A stretch of 64,000 nucleotides of DNA from positions 12,269-76,268 of the forward strand of contig DASRJH010000167.1 in the NCBI GenBank assembly GCA_035649575.1. The letters are read 5' to 3'. The notes beneath the pieces are model-generated. The model searched no databases, was not told the DNA's origin, and saw nothing but the letters and a program-made list of their open reading frames with translations. Position numbers and translations under genes: made by a program. Positions within the stretch are counted from its first letter, which is position 1. The number at the start of each line of letters is the position of its first letter. This document shows, piece after piece, positions 43,928-51,004 of the stretch. The stretch is from DASVAL01 sp035649575 (GTDB taxonomy: Bacteria > Planctomycetota > UBA1135 > UBA2386).

Positions 43928-46825
43928 ATGCCGATGTTCCGATTCCAGCCAGCGTGGCTGTTGCTGCTCGCCCTCTGTGCCTCCGGCTGCGACAACGTGG
44001 GTCGGGCGTGGGATCCGATCCTCGATCCGGGCACTCCCGAACCGGGCGACACCTTCTCCGCGATCCAGGTCGTGCCGACCGGTGGGGATGCGCGCGACGG
44101 CCGGCCCAAAGTCCGCGCGACGTTCCCGTCGGAGGGCGGCTGGCCATTGAAGGTGCCGATCGTGGTCGAGTTCAGCGAGAGCGTCAACGAAGCATCGATA
44201 CTGCCCACGACACCGACGGGCACCGACGCGCGCGTGATCGTGCGGGTCCGAGGAACGCCCCAGCCGATTCCGTGCCAGTACGACTTCCTCGCCGGTGGCC
44301 GACTGCTGATCATGCGCCCGATTGCCGAGCTGTCGAACGCGCAGAATCAGACCTACGAGGTCCTGCTGCTGCCCGATGCGCGCGACGTGGATGGCGTGCG
44401 GTTCCAGGTCGAATCGGGTGGCAAGCTGCTGTCCGAGTTCCAGGTCAACCAGGACGAACAGTTCACCGACGGCCGGATCCTGACGACGTTCCCGCGCGAC
44501 AACGCGTCGCAGGTGGCGCGCGAGACGGACTACATCGTCGTGTTCGACCGTCCCGCGAACCCGACTTCGGTCCAGCCGACCAACCTGTTCCTGCGCCCCG
44601 CGGGCGGATCCGCGATCGCGGGTGACCGCGAGTTTCCGCTGTTGATCTTGAACCTGCCCGACCCGCGCGTCGTGGTGTTCAATCCCGACGATTCGCTGGA
44701 CCCCGCGACGGGCTACGAGCTGGTCGTCGACGACACGATCACGTTTCCCGACGAGGGCGAGCTGGACTTCCGCGGCCGTACTCCGTTCGCGCGTTTCGAC
44801 ACGACCGCGCCCGCGGCGCCGACGTTGGTCGAGCTCGGCAATCCGCTGCCGAACTACCTGGACAAGATCAACCAGACGAACCTGGCCAATGCGATCCTGC
44901 GCGTCACCCCGCCTGCCGATGCAGCGATCGGGGACCGCGTGCGGGCCCGCGTCTACGGTTTCGACGCCGATACCACCCCGGCGGCCGACATCACCTTCGT
45001 CGAAGCCTTTGCGGACCTGACGAACGCGGGCGCGCAGCCCGTGGACCTCGACCTGTCGGGCGCGCTCGGCACGCTCGAGCATCCGAAGTTCGACGACGGC
45101 CCGATCGTGTTCGTGGCACAGATGCAGCGCGGTTCGGGCAGCTCGGGGTTCGTGCGCCATGCGCAGGGAGCGTCACCGCGGTTCGACATCACGCTGCCGA
45201 CCCTGACGCGGGCGGGCCCACCGTCGGGCGGCAATGCGACGGACATCCTCTCCGACGTCGAAAACGTCTCGTTCTACGGCAAGGCCAGCGAGGACATCGC
45301 AGAGGCGAGCCTCGTCGCCGGCACGAACCCGGCTGCGACTCTGTTTGCGTCCGATTCGTCGGGCAACTTCCTGATGCGACCGGTGGCGGTCGGACGGTTG
45401 TCCACGCCGCTCGCGTATTCGCTGCACTTCACCGACCGGGCCGGCAACGTCTCGTCGGAGGTGACGGGCAACATCGTGATGCGTGGGTTCTTCACGGGGC
45501 TCGTGGCGGGTGCGCTGACCGTCGAGGCATACGACCAGACCACGCTGCTGCCGATCGCGGGGGCGACGGTCCTCGTCGATCCAGGCGCGCCCACGGTGCC
45601 TGCCTCGCCGGGGCAGGCCCCCGGCACCACGGACAGTGCAGGGCGGGCGACGTTCACGGTGTCCGGCACCGACCACACGATCACGATCGTGCGCGCCGGC
45701 TACGACCTCGTCACGCTCTATCGCACGGGCTCCGCGTTCGTGTCATTGCCGCTGCGCCCGACCGCTGCGGCGACGGCGACGCTCAAGGGAACGGTTGCCT
45801 TCCAGTCGGCGCCGGGGACCACGGTCGTGGTGGGCTCGAGTGCGCTCGATTCGCGCAATCCGATCGGTGTGAACACGACGAGCACGGCACCCAACACGAT
45901 CCCCGACAACACTCCGATCGTCCCGAACCGCCCGCAGGTCATGACCGCGTTCGGCGGCGTGATCGAACCCACGGGTGCGCCACCGGCGTTCTCGTCGCAG
46001 GGCTGTCAGATGTTGGGCGCGACGCTGCAGGTGCCGACGCCGCCGACCGTGCCGGCCGGGCCGGGTGCCGAGTCGCAGCAGTCCTTGGCATTGGTGCCGA
46101 CCGCGGGGTTCTTCTCGCCGGTCGCCTCGTACCAGAAGGACTTCGGCCTTGCGGCCGGCCTCAACACGTCGAGCCTCGTGGGCGGCAAGCCGGTCGTGCG
46201 CGTGACCATGTCGTTGCTCGGCTTCGAGGGACAGGTGCTCGCCGGGCTCGGCTCCGCGACCGCGCCGGTGGCCGCTTCGTACACGATCAACGCCGACCTC
46301 GGCGCGCCGGCCGCGTTGGGGCTCGCATCGTTCGGTCCGCTCGGGTGGGTAGTGGCGGAAGCGCGCGACACGGGGGAGCGCGTGAGCCGGCACCGGGCCC
46401 TGCTCGATCTGCCCACGGGCGCCGTGACCGCGATCCTCGACGCGCCTTCGATTCCCATCGTGACCGCGCCGGTCGGGGCCATCACGGGTTCCCCGGCCGT
46501 GTCGTTCGACGACGTGCTCTTCGCGGCTGCCGTTCCGGGCGGACAGGGCATGGTCGATCTCACGGCGAAGGACGGCGCGGGACGCCGCTGGGTCATCCTG
46601 TTCGTCGACCGCGACGCCGCGGGCGGCACCGACACGCTGCAATACCCCGACCTCGCCACGGCAGGCGTGGCCGGTCTGCAGACGGGAACCTGGAGCTTGC
46701 AGGCCGAGGCTCGGCTGCTGATCTCGCTGACGCTGTCGACCAGTGACGATCTGATGCTGACCGAACGGGTTCGCCAGGAGATCCTCTATTCGCGGTCTGC
46801 ACCGCAGCCGTTCACGATCCAATGA
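43928..46825 (+). CDS. Large lipoprotein with Ig-like (Big_5-type) domains
   Basis: This protein of about 965 residues has a lipoprotein signal, MPMFRFQPAWLLLLALCASG then Cys21. Early repeats resemble Big_5/SbsA Ig-like units (RPKVRATFPSEGGWPL, VPIVVEFSESVNEASILP). A mid region has an SLHFTDRAGNVSS-type domain, followed by a carboxypeptidase-regulatory-like beta unit (GALTVEAYDQTTLLPIAGAT). It is probably an outer-membrane-anchored surface protein; no enzyme motif is seen. An alternative ATG at 43934 exists. The stop lies inside the first copy of a tandem repeat that also seeds the queC start. Confidence 0.75.
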   Translation: MPMFRFQPAWLLLLALCASGCDNVGRAWDPILDPGTPEPGDTFSAIQVVPTGGDARDGRPKVRATFPSEGGWPLKVPIVVEFSESVNEASILPTTPTGTDARVIVRVRGTPQPIPCQYDFLAGGRLLIMRPIAELSNAQNQTYEVLLLPDARDVDGVRFQVESGGKLLSEFQVNQDEQFTDGRILTTFPRDNASQVARETDYIVVFDRPANPTSVQPTNLFLRPAGGSAIAGDREFPLLILNLPDPRVVVFNPDDSLDPATGYELVVDDTITFPDEGELDFRGRTPFARFDTTAPAAPTLVELGNPLPNYLDKINQTNLANAILRVTPPADAAIGDRVRARVYGFDADTTPAADITFVEAFADLTNAGAQPVDLDLSGALGTLEHPKFDDGPIVFVAQMQRGSGSSGFVRHAQGASPRFDITLPTLTRAGPPSGGNATDILSDVENVSFYGKASEDIAEASLVAGTNPAATLFASDSSGNFLMRPVAVGRLSTPLAYSLHFTDRAGNVSSEVTGNIVMRGFFTGLVAGALTVEAYDQTTLLPIAGATVLVDPGAPTVPASPGQAPGTTDSAGRATFTVSGTDHTITIVRAGYDLVTLYRTGSAFVSLPLRPTAAATATLKGTVAFQSAPGTTVVVGSSALDSRNPIGVNTTSTAPNTIPDNTPIVPNRPQVMTAFGGVIEPTGAPPAFSSQGCQMLGATLQVPTPPTVPAGPGAESQQSLALVPTAGFFSPVASYQKDFGLAAGLNTSSLVGGKPVVRVTMSLLGFEGQVLAGLGSATAPVAASYTINADLGAPAALGLASFGPLGWVVAEARDTGERVSRHRALLDLPTGAVTAILDAPSIPIVTAPVGAITGSPAVSFDDVLFAAAVPGGQGMVDLTAKDGAGRRWVILFVDRDAAGGTDTLQYPDLATAGVAGLQTGTWSLQAEARLLISLTLSTSDDLMLTERVRQEILYSRSAPQPFTIQ

Positions 46826-46847
46826 TTGGCACGATCCAGTGATTGGC
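46814..46847. repeat. Tandem 17-base duplication at lipoprotein/queC junction
   Basis: ACGATCCAATGATTGGC is followed directly by ACGATCCAGTGATTGGC, differing at one base. The first copy holds the stop of the lipoprotein (TGA 46823-46825) and an ATG. The second holds the GTG start of queC (46839). It looks like a recent tandem duplication that set the present start. Confidence 0.85.
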
Positions 46848-47480
46848 GTAGCGCTGTTGTCGGGCGGGCTCGATTCGGCGGTTGCCGCGGTCTTGTTCGC
46901 GCGCGAGCCAGGCAATCGCCTCGCGCTGTGCCTGTTCTTCGACTACGGCCAACGGGCTCGCGAGCCGGAGGCCGCGGCCTCGCGCGCTCTGGCGGCGCGC
47001 TGGGGTGTGGCCTGGCAGAGGGTCGAGCTGCCCTGGCTCGGCGTTCTCGCGCAGCGCAGCGGGTCGCGGCTCGTCGACGGGACCGGGCCGGTACCACACG
47101 GTACGGCGGCACGGCCCGGCGACAGCGCGAGTGCTCTGGCCGTATGGGTGCCCGCGCGCAATGCCGTCTTCGTGGCCGCTGCGGCGGCGCACGCCGAGGC
47201 TCTGGGTGCTGGCTGCATCGTCGCGGGCTTCAACCGCGAAGAGGCCGCCACCTTCCCCGACAACTCGCCGCGGTTTCTGGACGCCGCGACTTCGTTCCTC
47301 GGGCACGGCACGCGAAACGGCGTCGCGGTCGTCAGTGCCACGCTGCTCATGGACAAGCGGCAGATCGTGACTACGGCGCGCGAGCTCGGCCTCGGCCCTG
47401 CTGACTTCTGGTCCTGCTACGAGGCCGGTCCCGAGCCCTGCGGCCGCTGTGAGTCGTGTCTGCGTAGTCGTTGGCAGTGA
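46839..47480 (+). CDS. queC: 7-cyano-7-deazaguanine synthase
   Basis: This 213-residue protein has the N-type PP-loop LLSGGLDSAV (about 6-15) and family motifs VPARNAVFVAAA and GFNREEAATFPDNS. The zinc-binding cluster is Cys193, 201, 204 and 207 (CYEAGPEPCGRCESC). It converts 7-carboxy-7-deazaguanine to preQ0 with ATP and ammonia, on the path to queuosine or deazaguanine DNA modification. QueD, QueE and QueF are not in the window. GTG 46839 is used; the ATG at 46822 would hit a TGA after six codons. Confidence 0.92.
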   Translation: MIGVALLSGGLDSAVAAVLFAREPGNRLALCLFFDYGQRAREPEAAASRALAARWGVAWQRVELPWLGVLAQRSGSRLVDGTGPVPHGTAARPGDSASALAVWVPARNAVFVAAAAAHAEALGAGCIVAGFNREEAATFPDNSPRFLDAATSFLGHGTRNGVAVVSATLLMDKRQIVTTARELGLGPADFWSCYEAGPEPCGRCESCLRSRWQ

Positions 47481-47542
47481 GATCCGGCTGCTGGCCGCAC
47501 CGGCGCGTTCCCAGTTCACGTTGGGCCGTCTAAGCTGGGTCC

Positions 47543-48346
47543 ATGGTGTGGACCTTCGGCATCGTCAACTTGACGAGGGATTCGTTCTCGGACGGCGGGC
47601 GGTTCCTGCGGCCCGAGGCGGCGCTCGAACACGCCGACCGGCTGCTCGCCGACGGTGCCGACGTGCTCGACCTCGGCGCCGAGTCGACGCATCCGGATGC
47701 CGAGGACGTGTCGGCTGAAGAGGAGCTGCGGCGGTTGCAGCCGGTCGTCGAGAAGCTGCTCGAGCGCGGAGCCACGGTCAGCATCGACACGTGCAAGCCC
47801 GTGGTCATGCGCGCGATGACGGCGCTCGGCGTGCACTGGCTCAACGACGTGAGCGGCTTCCGCACCGCGTCGGCGATGGAGGCTGCCGCGGCCACGCCCC
47901 TCAGGGTCCGGTTCGTCGTCATGTTCTCGCGCAGCCAGGGACCACGCGCCGACCGCCCGGACGCCGATGCGGCGCGCGTGCTCGGCGAGATGCAGGCATT
48001 CTTCGCAGAACGCCTGCAGAGCTTCGCCGCGGCCGGCATCGCGCGCGAGCGACTCGTGTTCGATCCCGGCATGGGGTTCTTCCTCGGCCACAACGCGGCG
48101 CCGAGCCTCAGGGTCTTGAAACACCTGTCCGAGCTGCGTGCGTTCGACGTGCCGCTGCTCGTCTCGGTGTCGCGCAAGTCGTTCCTCGGTGAGGTGACGG
48201 GGCGGCCCACTGCCGAACGCGGCCCTGCGAGTCTGGCCGCGGAGCTCTGGGCGCTGCGAAACGGCGCTTCCTTCGTGCGCACGCACGACGTCGCGGCGTT
48301 GCGCGCGGCGTGGGCCGTCGAACAGGCGATAGCGAGCGCCTCGTGA
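47543..48346 (+). CDS. folP: Dihydropteroate synthase, Sul-like variant
   Basis: This 267-residue TIM-barrel enzyme condenses DHPP with p-aminobenzoate in folate synthesis. The opening FGIVNLTRDSFSDGGRF replaces the usual NVTPDSFSDGG. The pterin site reads ESTHPDAEDVS rather than GGESTRPGA, and the late loop is DPGMGFFLG rather than DPGIGFGK. SVSRKSFLGEVTG and RTHDVAALRAA close it. This pattern is closer to plasmid Sul1-type sulfonamide-resistant enzymes (recalled motifs ASHPDA, DPGMGFFLS, GPASLAAEL) than to standard FolP. It is followed by an overlapping rhomboid gene. Whether it confers sulfonamide tolerance is untested. Confidence 0.85.
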   Translation: MVWTFGIVNLTRDSFSDGGRFLRPEAALEHADRLLADGADVLDLGAESTHPDAEDVSAEEELRRLQPVVEKLLERGATVSIDTCKPVVMRAMTALGVHWLNDVSGFRTASAMEAAAATPLRVRFVVMFSRSQGPRADRPDADAARVLGEMQAFFAERLQSFAAAGIARERLVFDPGMGFFLGHNAAPSLRVLKHLSELRAFDVPLLVSVSRKSFLGEVTGRPTAERGPASLAAELWALRNGASFVRTHDVAALRAAWAVEQAIASAS

Positions 48347-49104
48347 TCCCGCTGCGCGACAGCATCCCGGCCAGCCGGACTCCCGTCGTGACCTGGGCGA
48401 TCGTCGCGGCGTGCGCGGTGGCCTTCCTGCTGCAACTGCGCGACGACCAGGGCGAGCTGATCGAGCAATATGGCATGGTGCCGGCGCGCGTGTTCGATCC
48501 GCAGGCGCGGCACGTGCTGAGGGACATCGTGGACCATCGCGGCGGGTCCCACGTGCTGATGCAGGCCGCCGTGCCCGACTGGCTCACGCTGCTCACGTGT
48601 ACGTTCCTGCACGGCGGCTGGCTGCACTTCCTCGGCAACATGTGGTTCCTGTGGATCTTCGGCGACAACGTCGAGGATCGTTTCGGCCGGCTGCGGTTCC
48701 TCTGCTTCTACCTCGGTTGCGGGATCGCGGCCTCGCTCGCGCATCTGCTCACGGCGCCGCAGTCGAGCGTGCCGACCATCGGCGCGAGTGGTGCGATCGC
48801 GGGCGTGATGGGGGCCTACTTGTTCCTGTATCCGCGGTCGCGCGTCGAGATGCTGTTCATCTGGGGCTTCTTCGTCGACGTGATCGTGTTGCCGGCGCCG
48901 TTCTTTCTCGGCTACTGGTTCCTGCTGCAACTCGTGCAGGGCATGGTCGAAATCGGCGGCCGCGGCGGCGGTGTCGCGTGGTGGGCCCACATCGGCGGCT
49001 TCGCGGTGGGGGCTGCGGTGGCCGCGCTGCTTCCAAAGATGCGCCCGGTGCCCCCGACGATCGTGCTCACGCGACGGCGTCACAGCTGGCCGCCGCGACG
49101 GTAG
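48343..49104 (+). CDS. Rhomboid family intramembrane serine protease
   Basis: This 253-residue membrane protein starts at GTG 48343, overlapping the folP stop by 4 bases. Six TM helices are visible. Catalytic Ser149 lies in TIGASGAIAGVMGAYL, and His216 in WWAHIGGFAVG. TFLHGGWLHFLGNMWFLWIFG is the characteristic helix 2. It cleaves substrates within the membrane; the substrate is unknown. A Pro/Arg-rich tail ends the protein. It is probably part of the queC-folP-rhomboid unit. Confidence 0.92.
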   Translation: MIPLRDSIPASRTPVVTWAIVAACAVAFLLQLRDDQGELIEQYGMVPARVFDPQARHVLRDIVDHRGGSHVLMQAAVPDWLTLLTCTFLHGGWLHFLGNMWFLWIFGDNVEDRFGRLRFLCFYLGCGIAASLAHLLTAPQSSVPTIGASGAIAGVMGAYLFLYPRSRVEMLFIWGFFVDVIVLPAPFFLGYWFLLQLVQGMVEIGGRGGGVAWWAHIGGFAVGAAVAALLPKMRPVPPTIVLTRRRHSWPPRR

Positions 49105-49281
49105 TGACGGGCCGCGCACTCAAGCAACGGTGCGACGGGCAGGTCGACGGTCGCGCGATGACGGCCTCGATCGGGAGTCCGGGGTCACCAAGTCGACACG
49201 AACGCCAGTTCGGCCTCAAGTCAGCCGGGGGGAACGTCGAATAATGCCTCGTGGTGCCGCCGAGCGGGCCATGTCTGACGC

Positions 49282-49896
49282 ATGGAATCTGTCAACGACG
49301 TCAAGCAAGCTCTCTCCGCGCGTTCCCGGACCGCGACTCTCGACGAGTTGCGCAACGAGGGGCGCAAGCGCGTGCGGCTCATCCGCGCCGAGCACGTGGC
49401 ATCAATGATCACCGAAGCGGTCAATGCGGCCGTGGAGCAGTCCGGCCTCGTCGACCCCGAAGAGGTCAAGAAGCTCGTCGACAAGAGCCGGCAGGAGTTC
49501 CGTTCGATCCTGCGCGAGCGCGAGCAGGAAGCCCAGGAGACCAATGAGGCCCAAGAGCAGCTCGAGGCCCGCGATCGCGAGATCGCCGAGCTGAAGAAGC
49601 GCCTCGAGCAGATGTCGGGCGGCAAGGCCGGGGCGTCGGTGCCGGTCAGTGGCGACCTCTCGGCCGTCCTCGCGAAGATCGAGGGCTCGATCAACGATCG
49701 ACTCGAGAAGATCGGCAAGAAGATGGGCGTCAGTGCCGCCGTCGAGTCCGACACGCCGGTGGACTTCTCGGGCTTGTTCAAGGAAGCGGACAAGAAGCTC
49801 GAGTCCAACATGGAAAACATCGAAGTCAAGAAGACGGAAGGCGGCGGTATCGCTGCCAACCTCGCTCGACTCAAGAAGCTCAAGGGCGGCAGCTGA
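49282..49896 (+). CDS. Coiled-coil protein, partner of actin-like gene
   Basis: This 204-residue cytoplasmic protein has no signal peptide. After a helical N-terminal region (VKQALSARSRTATLDELRNEG), residues about 65-120 form a heptad-rich coiled coil (QEAQETNEAQEQLEARDRE, IAELKKRLEQM). The second half has KIEGSINDRLEKIGKKMG and a Lys-rich tail. No family is recognised. It precedes an actin-like ATPase by 39 bases and is probably co-transcribed with it. Filament-binding or regulating function is inferred from that pairing, similar in logic to ParM/ParR or MamK/MamJ pairs but without homology shown. Confidence 0.6.
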   Translation: MESVNDVKQALSARSRTATLDELRNEGRKRVRLIRAEHVASMITEAVNAAVEQSGLVDPEEVKKLVDKSRQEFRSILREREQEAQETNEAQEQLEARDREIAELKKRLEQMSGGKAGASVPVSGDLSAVLAKIEGSINDRLEKIGKKMGVSAAVESDTPVDFSGLFKEADKKLESNMENIEVKKTEGGGIAANLARLKKLKGGS

Positions 49897-49935
49897 CCGC
49901 TGCCGGTCCACATTGGGAAAGCAAGGCGGAGATCA

Positions 49936-50964
49936 ATGACGAAGCAAGACAAGAAGGAACACACCGAGACGCAAGTCGCCCTGGGCAAGGGCCTGGACGT
50001 GGGAACGGCCAACTTCGCTGCCGCAGTGCAGAACGAAGACGGCGGCATCACGGTGACCGTGGAGCGCAACGCGTTCCTCGACATCCCGAGCGACGTCTAC
50101 AGCAAGAACATGCTGGTCAAGCTCAAGGTGCCCTATGTCGTGCACAACAACAGGCTCGTCGTCATCGGCGAAGCGGCCTTCGAGCTCGCGAACGTGTTCG
50201 GCCGTGAGACGCGCCGCCCGATGCGCGACGGCCTGATCAGTCCGAACGAGCAGGACGCGCTGCCGATGATGAAGATGATCATCACGAAGATCCTCGGCGA
50301 GCCCCGGGTGTCCGGCGAGAACTGCTACTTCTGTGTGCCAGCCCCGTCGCTCGACGTCGACAACAACGTCGACTACCACCGCGGTCTGTTCGAGAGCGTG
50401 ATCAACAAGATGGGCTACCGCGCGCACGCGGTGAACGAAGCCCACGCTGTCGTGTTCGCCGAGCTGGCCGAGCAGGATTTCACGGGCATCGGCCTCTCGT
50501 TCGGCGGCGGCATGGCCAACGCCTGCATCTGCTACAAGTCGATCCCGTGTCTCTCGTTCTCGGTGGCGCGCGGCGGCGACTGGATCGACAAGAACGTCGC
50601 GAACGTGCTCGGCTGCCCGCGCAGCAAGGCCACGCACATCAAGGAGCGCGGCATCGACATCCGCGACCCGAAGAGCCGCGAAGAGGAAGCCGTCGCGATC
50701 TACTACCGCAGCCTGATCAACTACGTGCTGCAGAACATCAAAACGCGGTTCGAGTCGGGCCAGAACATGCCGAGCTTCACGACGCCGATCGACATCGCCT
50801 GCGCGGGCGGTACGTCGCTGGTCGGGGGCTTCATCGAGGTCTTCCGCGACGAGTTCGCGAAGATCGACTTCCCGCTGCCGGTCGGTCGCATCTTCCGCAG
50901 CGAAGAAGCCCTGACGGCCGTCGCGAAGGGCTGCCTCGTCGCCGCCGCGATCGGCGAAAGCTGA
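49936..50964 (+). CDS. MreB/ParM-like actin-family ATPase
   Basis: This 342-residue protein has the actin/Hsp70 fold. Phosphate-1 is KGLDVGTANFAAA (18-30), connect-1 NEAHAVVFAEL (167-177), phosphate-2 GIGLSFGGGMANA (184-196) and adenosine DIACAGGTSLVGG (286-298). The usual Asp/Glu of phosphate-2 (DIGGGTT) is Ser here, while GGG is kept. The ARGGDWIDKNVANVLG stretch is MreB-like. A 15-residue polar N-terminal tail precedes it. GGCGGAG lies just before ATG 49936. It follows a coiled-coil gene. It differs from standard MreB (no mreCD nearby); I consider it a separate cytoskeletal or plasmid-segregation-type actin. Confidence 0.7.
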   Translation: MTKQDKKEHTETQVALGKGLDVGTANFAAAVQNEDGGITVTVERNAFLDIPSDVYSKNMLVKLKVPYVVHNNRLVVIGEAAFELANVFGRETRRPMRDGLISPNEQDALPMMKMIITKILGEPRVSGENCYFCVPAPSLDVDNNVDYHRGLFESVINKMGYRAHAVNEAHAVVFAELAEQDFTGIGLSFGGGMANACICYKSIPCLSFSVARGGDWIDKNVANVLGCPRSKATHIKERGIDIRDPKSREEEAVAIYYRSLINYVLQNIKTRFESGQNMPSFTTPIDIACAGGTSLVGGFIEVFRDEFAKIDFPLPVGRIFRSEEALTAVAKGCLVAAAIGES

Positions 50965-51004
50965 TCGGCATGGCTCGCACCGCCGGCCATGCAACGGCGG
51001 TGCG

